A stretch of DNA of 6,366 bases from an uncultured Lachnospiraceae bacterium (GTDB taxonomy: Bacteria > Bacillota_A > Clostridia > Lachnospirales > Lachnospiraceae), in assembly GCA_900555005.1 (NCBI GenBank), contig USJM01000108.1, positions 1 through 6,366 of the forward strand, read 5' to 3'. The first letter of the stretch is position 1, and each line of letters begins with the position of its first letter. The position numbers and the translations under genes were made by a program. Under the pieces are notes generated by a model. The model was not told the DNA's origin. It searched no databases and saw only the letters and a list, made by a program, of their open reading frames with translations. Below are positions 1-6,351 of the stretch, one piece after another.

Positions 1-2
1 GC

Positions 3-692
3 GCTGCATCAGCGGAGGCCGTAGCGCCATCTGTGATGGTGGGTGCCGGAACTGAAACATATGAGACGGCTTCCCCGGCAGAGGTGGAAACCGGAGAGCA
101 GGAAAGCGGGCGTGAGGAAAGCAGGCAGACGCAGCTGAGAAACCAGACCTCCATGTGGCTTTCTTCCATCGCTGAGAGTCTCGACAACGTGAAGGAGCCG
201 GAGACAGCCGTGGAACCGTCGGACAGCTCGGGTGCGCAGGCCATACAGTCGGCGTCCCTGATCACGAGCGATGCGGGAAAGGTGATCGCTGAGAACAGAT
301 CGATGTCCTACACGGATTACACGACACTGCTGAATATTGTGGAGGCGGAATGTACAGGCGGCGATGAGAAGAGCAAGCTTCTTGTTGCGGATGTTATACT
401 GAACCGTGTGGCGGACAGCCATTTTCCTGATAATGTCTATGATGTCGTATGGCAGAGAGTGGGCGGGACGGCTCAGTTCTCGCCGACACAGGATGGCCGG
501 ATGGGGACGCTGACCATATCCGACAGTACAATCAAGGCGGTAAAAGAGGCGATTGGCGGGAAGAACATCTCGGATGGAGCGCTGTTTTTCATGGCGCGGG
601 AGTCGTCCTCCAGCAAGAATGTCGACTGGTTTGATGAGACCCTGGAATACCTGTATTCCTACGGCGGACACGATTATTATAAGTTCAAATAA
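3..692 (+). CDS. SleB/CwlJ-type cell-wall hydrolase, 5' end missing
   Basis: The frame is open from the left edge, so the true start and any signal peptide lie outside the window; the GTG/ATG at 33/36 are probably internal codons. The visible protein begins with about 90 residues rich in Glu, Ser, Ala and Thr, which look like a disordered linker. The C-terminal ~130 residues match the Hydrolase_2 (SleB) domain: an EAE segment at 342-350, whose first Glu aligns with the catalytic Glu of the EARGE motif in SleB, then VILNRV, an FPDNVYDVV stretch and FSPTQDGRM. This family cleaves peptidoglycan, as lytic transglycosylases of spore cortex in germination or as vegetative wall enzymes. The usual Arg-Gly-Glu after the catalytic Glu-Ala is replaced by Glu-Cys-Thr with a two-residue insertion. 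The long linker suggests an exported or membrane-anchored wall enzyme; a specific germination role cannot be decided. A terminator follows 13 bases after the stop. Confidence 0.85.
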   Translation, partial: AASAEAVAPSVMVGAGTETYETASPAEVETGEQESGREESRQTQLRNQTSMWLSSIAESLDNVKEPETAVEPSDSSGAQAIQSASLITSDAGKVIAENRSMSYTDYTTLLNIVEAECTGGDEKSKLLVADVILNRVADSHFPDNVYDVVWQRVGGTAQFSPTQDGRMGTLTISDSTIKAVKEAIGGKNISDGALFFMARESSSSKNVDWFDETLEYLYSYGGHDYYKFK

Positions 693-704
693 AACAATAT
701 GAAT

Positions 705-740
705 GGGCGGAAGAGCAGGTGAACGCTTCCGCCTGTTTTT
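705..740 (+). terminator. Intrinsic terminator after the cell-wall hydrolase gene
   Basis: A perfect 8-bp GC-rich stem (GGCGGAAG at 706-713 with CTTCCGCC at 726-733, extendable by a G-T pair at 705/734) closes a 12-base loop and is followed by a run of five T at 736-740. It sits just after the stop at 692, so it separates this gene from thrC. Confidence 0.85.
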
Positions 741-786
741 GTATATCTGCGGGAACTTGCCCGGAAATTCTGCAGAAGAGAATCAC

Positions 787-815
787 TTGCGCCTTTCATC
801 CAAATAAGGTATTCT
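787..815 (+). promoter_or_regulatory. Weak candidate sigma-A promoter for thrC
   Basis: TTGCGC (787-792) and TATTCT (810-815) are 17 bases apart and match the -35 and -10 consensus at 3/6 and 4/6 positions. It is the best candidate I see in the 123 bases between the upstream terminator and thrC. That stretch otherwise holds no gene, and I see no T-box antiterminator sequence or other riboswitch in it. The match is weak and the call rests mainly on position. Confidence 0.3.
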
Positions 816-851
816 TAGAGACTGATACGAACCATTATGCAATCAAAAGGC

Positions 852-856
852 AGGAG
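852..856 (+). promoter_or_regulatory. Ribosome-binding site deciding the thrC start
   Basis: AGGAG seven bases before ATG 864. This favours 864 over the in-frame upstream ATG at 837. Confidence 0.7.
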
Positions 857-863
857 CGCGGTC

Positions 864-2360
864 ATGCAGCAGACGATCATGTACAAGAGCACCAGAAATT
901 CGGATTTGAGAGTGACTTCTTCCCAGGCGATCCTTCAGGGGCTTGCGCCGGACGGAGGACTGTTTGTTCCGGAGAAGCTGCCTGTGTGGGACGGCGATTT
1001 CCGGAGGCTTTCGGAGCAATCCTATCAGGAGACGGCATACCAGATCATGCGCCTTCTGTTGACCGACTTCACGGAGGAGGAGCTGAAGGACTGCATCAGC
1101 AAGGCATATGACGCCAAGTTTGATGATCCGTCGATGGCACCGCTCAGACATGAGGGAGATGCGTACTATCTCGAGCTGTTCCATGGCAAGACGATTGCCT
1201 TCAAGGATATGGCTCTCTCGATTCTTCCGCATCTGATGACGGTGGCGGCAAGGAAAAATCAGATTACGGATGAAATTGTGATTCTGACTGCGACGTCCGG
1301 GGATACAGGGAAGGCGGCAATGGCAGGGTTTGCGGATGTTCCGGGGACAAAGATCATCGTCTTCTATCCGAAGGACGGCGTGAGCCGTGTCCAGAAGCTT
1401 CAGATGCGTACCCAGCGCGGCGGGAACGTCCATGTTGTCGGCATTGACGGGAACTTCGACCAGGCGCAGACGGGTGTCAAGAAGATCTTCCGGGATCCGG
1501 AGATGAACCGCAGGATGAAGGCACAGGGACTTCGGTTCTCCTCGGCCAATTCCATCAACATCGGACGGCTGGTTCCTCAGATTGTCTATTACTTCTATGC
1601 GTATGGACAGCTTCTCAGGCAGGGCGCAGTCAAGCCGGGTGAGCGGATCAACATCACGGTTCCGACCGGGAATTTCGGCAACATCCTGGCAGCATACTAC
1701 GGGAAGCGGATGGGGCTTCCGGTGAAGAAGCTCATCTGTGCCTCGAATGAGAACAAGGTTCTGGTCGATTTCTTCAGGACAGGTGCGTACGATAAAAACC
1801 GTTCGTTCAAGCTGACTTCGAGTCCGTCGATGGACATCCTGGTTTCGTCGAATCTGGAGAGACTGATCTACAGAATTTCAGGAGACGACAGCGAACAGAC
1901 TGCGAAGCTGATGAGCGCGCTTTCCTCACAGGGTGTATACAAGATCACGGACGGTATGTATACGAAACTGTCCGATTTCTATGGCAACTACGCAAGCGAG
2001 GAGGAGACGGCCGGGGAGATTGCGCAGGTCTACAGGGAATGCGGGTATGTCATCGATACCCATACGGCAGTCGCTTCGAAGGTCTGCCGCAAGTATCGTG
2101 AGGAGACGAAGGACATGACGCCGGTTGTCATCGCCAGCACCGCCAGCCCGTACAAGTTTGCGAGAGCGGTTGTCTGTGCAATCAAGCCTGAGATGGCGGA
2201 GAAGACCGATTCGGAGCTGATCGATGAACTGGAAAAGCTGAGCGGGGTCCGGATTCCGGAGGCGATCGAGGATATCCGGAAAGCGCCGATCCTTCACAAC
2301 ACATTTATCGCAGGGGACGGTATGGAGGAAGAGGTCGCTTCCTGGCTCGGGCTTTCCTGA
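864..2360 (+). CDS. thrC: Threonine synthase
   Basis: Catalyses the PLP-dependent conversion of O-phospho-L-homoserine to L-threonine and phosphate, the last step of threonine synthesis in the cytoplasm. The 498-residue protein has the expected family length. Its N-terminal domain starts with YKSTRNS and GLAPDGGLFVPE. The Schiff-base lysine is K114 in the AFKDMAL motif, SGDTGK lies at 145-150, and the glycine-rich phosphate-binding loop VPTGNFGN at 266-273. These mark the fold type II PLP enzyme and the longer (yeast/E. coli-like) threonine synthase class. I chose ATG 864 because AGGAG at 852-856 lies seven bases upstream. An in-frame ATG at 837 would add nine residues but has no clear ribosome-binding site and leaves this site inside the gene. 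The frame is intact. No other threonine-pathway gene is adjacent, and no terminator separates it from the small membrane gene downstream. Confidence 0.95.
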   Translation: MQQTIMYKSTRNSDLRVTSSQAILQGLAPDGGLFVPEKLPVWDGDFRRLSEQSYQETAYQIMRLLLTDFTEEELKDCISKAYDAKFDDPSMAPLRHEGDAYYLELFHGKTIAFKDMALSILPHLMTVAARKNQITDEIVILTATSGDTGKAAMAGFADVPGTKIIVFYPKDGVSRVQKLQMRTQRGGNVHVVGIDGNFDQAQTGVKKIFRDPEMNRRMKAQGLRFSSANSINIGRLVPQIVYYFYAYGQLLRQGAVKPGERINITVPTGNFGNILAAYYGKRMGLPVKKLICASNENKVLVDFFRTGAYDKNRSFKLTSSPSMDILVSSNLERLIYRISGDDSEQTAKLMSALSSQGVYKITDGMYTKLSDFYGNYASEEETAGEIAQVYRECGYVIDTHTAVASKVCRKYREETKDMTPVVIASTASPYKFARAVVCAIKPEMAEKTDSELIDELEKLSGVRIPEAIEDIRKAPILHNTFIAGDGMEEEVASWLGLS

Positions 2361-2436
2361 ATGAGGAGACAGTCGGAGCGGGATGGGGCTGGAGGCAGTC
2401 AGCCGCGCTGGAATCTGCCGGAAGGGATGCAGGAAG

Positions 2437-2789
2437 ATGGATAACAATTCGTTGTTTTCTTTTATGGATATTCTGATTGCGGGATGCGGCATCTATCTGA
2501 TGTACTGCTGGTATCTGCTGCAGTTCAAGGGAGAGGTCAAAAGGGCGTCCTTCTGCCGGACAAGTCGACCGCGCATTGCAAGGACCTGGATGGGTATAAG
2601 AAGGCGATTGGAGGGAAACTGTTCGTGTTTGCCCTTTCTGCACTCGCGGCCGGCGGGCTCGGGCTCTTTTCGGATTATGTCAGGCCGGTCAATACCTATG
2701 TGTATCTCGGACTGACGGCCGTGTTCCTTGTGGTTCTGATCTGGTTTACCAGAAGCGCAAAGAAAGCAGAGAAAGAATTTTTCTGCTGA
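2437..2789 (+). pseudogene. Small three-helix membrane protein, split by a one-base frameshift
   Basis: The protein is readable only by joining two frames. From ATG 2437 the first frame gives MDNNSLFSF, a hydrophobic helix (residues about 9-28) and QFKGEVK. It then degenerates into an Arg/Cys/Ser-rich tail ending at 2715. From about 2541 the -1 frame continues sensibly with KGVLLPDKS, a polar loop, a second helix (about 2619-2680, FVFALSALAAGGLGL) and a third (about 2697-2750, VYLGLTAVFLVVLIW), ending in a Lys/Glu-rich tail at 2789. The joined product would be about 117 residues. The shift lies at GTCAAAAGGGC (2536-2546), consistent with loss of one A from a run of five. The joined layout resembles small uncharacterised membrane proteins I recall from Lachnospiraceae; I know no function. 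It starts 76 bases after thrC with no terminator between, so it is probably cotranscribed. GAAGGG at 2421-2426 may be the ribosome-binding site. A sequencing error would make the gene intact. Confidence 0.65.
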
Positions 2790-2825
2790 AGGTTTCAAGA
2801 GTGTAACAGCGGATATACGAATCGC

Positions 2826-2875
2826 ACAAAACAGGCACGCCCGGCAGTTATGAAAAGCGGGGGTGCCTGTTTTGT
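2826..2875 (+). terminator. Strong intrinsic terminator after thrC/small membrane gene
   Basis: ACAAAACAGGCAC (2826-2838) pairs perfectly over 13 bp with GTGCCTGTTTTGT (2863-2875). After one G/G mismatch, CCC (2840-2842) pairs with GGG (2859-2861). The A-tract/T-tract base of the stem gives a U-run on the + strand and a matching one on the - strand, so it could act in both directions, but no - strand gene converges on it. Confidence 0.85.
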
Positions 2876-2877
2876 CC

Positions 2878-2906
2878 TTCACAAGGTGAGATGGATGGCA
2901 TATAAT
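2878..2906 (+). promoter_or_regulatory. Near-consensus sigma-A promoter for the comB-helicase operon
   Basis: TTCACA (2878-2883, 5/6 match to -35) and TATAAT (2901-2906, perfect -10) are separated by exactly 17 bases. Transcription should start near 2912-2914, leaving a leader of roughly 87 bases before the GTG at 3000. The -35 box begins two bases after the preceding terminator stem, giving a compact boundary between two transcription units. I see no clear regulatory hairpin in the leader. Confidence 0.75.
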
Positions 2907-2985
2907 CAGGCCTGTTCGTGACATCCTGCAGAGAGAAGCTTTGACGGGATAGAATTGACAGCTGCACATGCATACAGGGCAGCAC

Positions 2986-2991
2986 AGGGGG
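2986..2991 (+). promoter_or_regulatory. Ribosome-binding site deciding the comB start
   Basis: AGGGGG lies eight bases before GTG 3000. This supports 3000 over the in-frame TTG at 2955, which would add 15 residues (AAHAYRAAQG-like) not expected at the family N-terminus. Confidence 0.6.
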
Positions 2992-2999
2992 CAGAGAAC

Positions 3000-3716
3000 G
3001 TGGAGATCAGGGTACTTGAACTGTTGGAGGGAGCGAAAAAGGCACAGGGGCTGACGGTGATCATCGATGTGTTCCGTGCGTTCACCACAGAGTGTTATGC
3101 ATTCTCGGAAGGAGCACGCTGGTCCTGGCCGATTGCGCGGCTTGAAGATGCATTTGCGCTGAAGAAACGTTATCCGGACGCGGTTCTTCTCGGCGAGAGA
3201 GGCGGGGCGAAGGTAGATGGCTGCGATCTCGGGAATTCCCCTTATGATGTGACGAAGACATTCTTCCGGGGGAAGGCGATGATCCATTCGACATCCGCCG
3301 GCACGCAGGGAATTGCAGCGGCTGCACAGGCAGGTGCGGAGGAGATCGTAACAGGAAGCCTTGTGAATGCAAAGGCTGTTGCGGCATATATCCGTTTCCG
3401 GAAACCTTCCGTTGTATCGATTGTCGCGATGGGAAAGGCAGGCCTTACAAGTACAAACGAGGACCTGATCTGTGCGCGTTATATCGAAGCCCTTTTGAGG
3501 GGGAAAGTGTATGATATCGACGGGAAGATCGCCTGGCTGAGATATCATGGGGCGGAGCAGTTCTTTGATCCGGCACAGGCGGATATTTTTCCAAGAGAGG
3601 ATTATCCGCTCTGCGTGGCGCACGACCGGTTTGACTTCGTACTGAGAGTCTGCAGAGATGAGGAAGGCCGCCTGATGATCAGACGGGCAGACCCGCCGGA
3701 GTGGATCGAAACATGA
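3000..3716 (+). CDS. comB: ComB-family protein (2-phosphosulfolactate phosphatase-like)
   Basis: The 238-residue protein matches the ComB family along its whole length: TVIIDVFRAFTT (about 19-30, with D23 and R26), LLGERGG (63-69), DLGNSP (76-81), STSAGT (97-102), TGSLVNAKAV (118-127) and NEDLICA (153-159). Characterised archaeal ComB removes phosphate from 2-phosphosulfolactate in a Mg-dependent step of coenzyme M synthesis. Bacterial members are widespread, but the substrate is usually unproven. No other coenzyme M or sulfolactate gene is visible here, so the substrate in this organism is unknown. The stretch I recall as TTNGT in many members reads TSAGT here. GTG 3000 is chosen for its ribosome-binding site at 2986-2991; TTG 2955 is the alternative. 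The gene is first in an operon behind a strong promoter, and its TGA overlaps the ATG of the helicase gene. The family call is strong; the enzymatic function is only inferred. Confidence 0.88.
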   Translation: MEIRVLELLEGAKKAQGLTVIIDVFRAFTTECYAFSEGARWSWPIARLEDAFALKKRYPDAVLLGERGGAKVDGCDLGNSPYDVTKTFFRGKAMIHSTSAGTQGIAAAAQAGAEEIVTGSLVNAKAVAAYIRFRKPSVVSIVAMGKAGLTSTNEDLICARYIEALLRGKVYDIDGKIAWLRYHGAEQFFDPAQADIFPREDYPLCVAHDRFDFVLRVCRDEEGRLMIRRADPPEWIET

Positions 3717-5452
3717 AAGAACAGTTCAAGGGAATCTGCGAATCGGATGTCGAAGCCTGCATCCCTGATGATGTGCTTGTGCAGATTGAGACGGAGGCAG
3801 GCCGGCTGGCAGACGTCCTGGCAGATATAATCAGCTACAGCGATGATATCCGGATGGAGAATGGGGATGGCAGCAGACGCTCCCTTCAGACGATCGAATC
3901 AGATGCAGAAGCGCTGGCGCTATTCCGGCATCAGCTGGAGGCGGATCCGGTTTCCGGGTTTCTCAATGGGACAAAGGTGAGGCAGGGAAAGTCTGCCGAT
4001 ACGCTGCTTGGGAGCCTCCGGAAAAAACTGCGTCTGAGGATTTCAGGACAGACGCTCCGGACAATCGGTACCAGGGTAGCGGAAAGGCTTCAGGAGGACC
4101 TGCAGCCTGAACGGGGAGGGATGAGGCGCAGAAGGAGGCCGGAGCCGGTGCTGGTCGGCAGAATCAGAGCACTTCCTGACAGCTATGGCAGAGCGGCGGT
4201 GATTTCAGCCACAGCCGTACGCGTCGGACAGAACACAAGGATCCTTCATGCATGTGCGGCAAAGTACCAGTTTGAGGCAGCAGAGGCCATGCTGGACCGG
4301 TATGATTCGATCCATGAGGTGGCGCGTTCTCACGTTCCGGATCTGTTCGGCGACGCCAGGAAAATCAGGCGCCATTTCACCATCCATGTGGGTGGTACAA
4401 ACACAGGAAAGACACATGACGCCATGAAGGCGCTTGCAAGTGCCCCTTCCGGCGTTTATCTGGCGCCGCTCAGAATGCTGGCCTATGAAGGCCGGGCGGT
4501 CATCGAGGAATATGGCGTCCCGTGCAGCTTTGCAACCGGCGAGGAGAAGGAAATCAAACCGGAAGCCTCCCATATTGCCGAGACGATCGGGATGCTCGAT
4601 TTCCGTCATCGCTATGATATGGCTGTGATTGATGAGTGTCAGCTGATTTCCGGGGAGGACGGATCTCTTTACACCAATGCCATTCTCGGCGTCAATGCAC
4701 CCTCTGTGGAGGTCTGCTGCGCATACAGCGGACTTGAGATCACAAAGCGGCTGATCACGCTCTGCGGGGATACGTACGAGGTGGTCGAGCATACCCGCAC
4801 AAGTGAGCTGAAGTTCGAGGAGGAGCCGTACCGGGGACCGAGAAAGAACGATGCGTACATCGTATTCTCAAGACTGGGGGCTTATGAGATGGCGGCATGG
4901 CTCCAGAAAAAGGGCATGAATCCGTCCATTGTCTATGGAAAGCTTCCCTACGAAGTGAAAATGGAGGAAGCGCGGAAGTTTGAGCGCGGCGATACGGACT
5001 GCCTTGTCGCGACAGATGCCATCGCGATCGGGCAGAACTACAATATAGAGCGGATCATCTTCCGGGACACGGTCAAGCATATCAACCGCAGGGAAGTAGA
5101 GCTGGATTCCCAGACGGTCAAGCAGGTCGCGGGAAGAGCCGGACGGTACGGACGTTTCCCGGTCGGCTATGTGAATACATTTGACGCGGCAGACAGAGCA
5201 GAAATCCGGCAGAAGCTGGAGGAGAAGGATATTCCATCCGCCGCTGCACCGCTGGAGCTGCCGTCGTTTCTCGTGGATGTCGATCTCCCGCTGAGTCTGA
5301 TCTACAAGGCATGGAATGAGGCAAAAGCAGGGGAGCCGTTTGTGAAGGCAGACACATCCACCGAGCTTTACATCTGCAGGCTCATCGAGTCGCGGTACAG
5401 GCGGATTGGGAAACGGGATGAGTACAGTCTGCAGCCCTGCCCCTGGATCTGA
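3713..5452 (+). CDS. Suv3-like superfamily 2 RNA helicase, core part; C-terminus cut by frameshift
   Basis: ATP-dependent helicase resembling Suv3, the RNA-unwinding subunit of the mitochondrial degradosome; a role in RNA unwinding or decay is inferred. From ATG 3713, an N-terminal region (1-220) of unclear fold precedes the first RecA-like domain, with Walker A GGTNTGKT (227-234, K233), motif Ia YLAPLRMLAYE (249-259) and Walker B DECQ (307-310). The second RecA domain carries VATDAIAIGQN (432-442) and motif VI QVAGRAGRYG (471-480) with its arginine finger. The ATGA overlap with comB implies translational coupling. GGAG at 3698-3701 is a plausible ribosome-binding site, and the in-frame GTG 3701 overlaps it, so ATG 3713 is preferred. 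After about Q574 the frame runs into PCPWI and a stop, while the -1 frame continues the expected helical C-terminal domain to 6273. The enzyme core is intact. The broken C-terminus is either a real mutation or a one-base sequence error; the repaired protein would be about 853 residues. Confidence 0.88.
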   Translation: MKEQFKGICESDVEACIPDDVLVQIETEAGRLADVLADIISYSDDIRMENGDGSRRSLQTIESDAEALALFRHQLEADPVSGFLNGTKVRQGKSADTLLGSLRKKLRLRISGQTLRTIGTRVAERLQEDLQPERGGMRRRRRPEPVLVGRIRALPDSYGRAAVISATAVRVGQNTRILHACAAKYQFEAAEAMLDRYDSIHEVARSHVPDLFGDARKIRRHFTIHVGGTNTGKTHDAMKALASAPSGVYLAPLRMLAYEGRAVIEEYGVPCSFATGEEKEIKPEASHIAETIGMLDFRHRYDMAVIDECQLISGEDGSLYTNAILGVNAPSVEVCCAYSGLEITKRLITLCGDTYEVVEHTRTSELKFEEEPYRGPRKNDAYIVFSRLGAYEMAAWLQKKGMNPSIVYGKLPYEVKMEEARKFERGDTDCLVATDAIAIGQNYNIERIIFRDTVKHINRREVELDSQTVKQVAGRAGRYGRFPVGYVNTFDAADRAEIRQKLEEKDIPSAAAPLELPSFLVDVDLPLSLIYKAWNEAKAGEPFVKADTSTELYICRLIESRYRRIGKRDEYSLQPCPWI

Positions 5453-6273
5453 GGGACCGTGATCAGGAAGGCTTACTTGACAATCTCCTGTATCTGTATG
5501 ACAAGGGAACCGGGACGGACGAGGAGTGGAAGCTCCTGCTTCCGGACAAAGAACAGATTGGGAAGATCGTGCGGTACAGGCCGCATATGATGACACTGGA
5601 GAAGCTTTGCAGGCAGCTGGATCTGGCGAGTTCTTTTTTCTACAAAATCAGAAGAGACGATCTTGCCTCCTATGTCATTCGGCTGAAACCACCCATCACA
5701 ACGCGCATCGCCGAGCTGATGGCGGAAAAGCCGGAGAATCGAACGGCTGCGTCCGGTGATGCGGATCATGCAGCGGATGCAGAGAGTCTGCCCGATGCAG
5801 AAAACGTGACAACTGTCGGGGATAAGGGGTACACTTCACATACAAAAGAGCCTGCTGTGCCAACGGAAGGATCCGGGAGGAAGACCGGCATGCAGGCGCA
5901 GCCTGAGCGGCAGGACCGCCATGCGGACTGGATTCTGGCATATATCTACGTCTCTGTTTCAGGGCAGACAGAGCGCAACACCGGGCGTTTTCCGTATGGA
6001 GATTACAGAAGGCTGAATTCAAGGGAGCTTCAGCAGTCCTATGGAAATGAAGCGACCTACATTGATTACTACTGCTATAAGAGAAAGACCAGGACGCCGG
6101 ATTATTGCCGCTTTGAGCCTTACTTCCGGTATACAGTGAAGCTGGATCCGAAGTATATTGTCTCCGACGAAGGCGCGTACTATCTGGCGGAGCATTTCCG
6201 GGTTGTACGTTGCGATTACCAGCACAGTGCCTCACCGATGCAGATCAGAAGAAATGATAAAGCTGGGCGCTGA
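5434..6273 (+). pseudogene. Out-of-frame C-terminal part of the Suv3-like helicase
   Basis: This frame lies -1 relative to the helicase core and continues it without a gap: ALPLDLRDRDQEG, LLDNLLYLYDKG, then a helical stretch through KIVRYRPHMMTLEKL and SSFFYKIRRDDLASYVI to about 5730. The LPL...LL.NLLYLY pattern resembles the C-terminal helical domain of Suv3 proteins, so I read it as the same gene. From about 5735 to 5922 comes a linker rich in Ala, Asp, Glu, Gly and Thr. It is followed by a 96-residue module (5923-6210) with 15 tyrosines that I do not recognise, and a short basic tail. Translated alone it could begin at GTG 5569 or ATG 5587, but I see no convincing ribosome-binding site. 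No promoter is evident, and a terminator follows. An independent downstream gene is the less likely alternative. Confidence 0.7.
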
Positions 6274-6325
6274 AAAACATGCGTGTAAGAAAGACAGAGA
6301 GACAAGACAGAAAAGCAAAGATATA

Positions 6326-6351
6326 GCTCCGGCTGATGCCCGGAGCCTTTT
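6326..6351 (+). terminator. Intrinsic terminator closing the comB-helicase operon
   Basis: GCTCCGG (6326-6332) pairs with CCGGAGC (6340-6346) around a 7-base loop, followed by CTTTTG (T run 6348-6351). It sits 53 bases after the stop at 6273, as expected if the operon ends there and not at 5452. The remaining bases 6274-6366 hold no gene that I can support. Confidence 0.75.

Noticed and set aside
9..671. Open frame of 220 codons on the - strand
   Set aside because: It mirrors the SleB-domain gene, has no recognisable motif and an Arg/His-rich composition typical of an antisense shadow in GC-rich DNA.
741..863. Possible T-box or threonine riboswitch upstream of thrC
   Set aside because: The gap after the previous terminator is only about 120 bases, and I see neither the conserved T-box sequence nor a terminator/antiterminator pair before the start.
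2536..2546. Programmed -1 ribosomal frameshift in the small membrane gene
   Set aside because: The site reads C AAA AGG, not a canonical X XXY YYZ heptamer, and I see no clear downstream pseudoknot or stimulatory hairpin. A one-base deletion or sequence error is simpler.
2955..2999. TTG start at 2955 for the ComB-family gene
   Set aside because: The extra 15 residues do not look like the family N-terminus, and a better ribosome-binding site (AGGGGG) precedes GTG 3000.
2493..3623. Long open frame of 376 codons on the - strand
   Set aside because: It runs antisense across the small membrane gene, a terminator, a promoter and most of the ComB-family gene. It is rich in Cys, Arg and His without recognisable motifs, while the + strand shows clear family signatures.
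4868..5596. Open frame of 242 codons on the - strand
   Set aside because: Antisense to helicase motifs of the second RecA domain; no ribosome-binding site or domain signature was seen.
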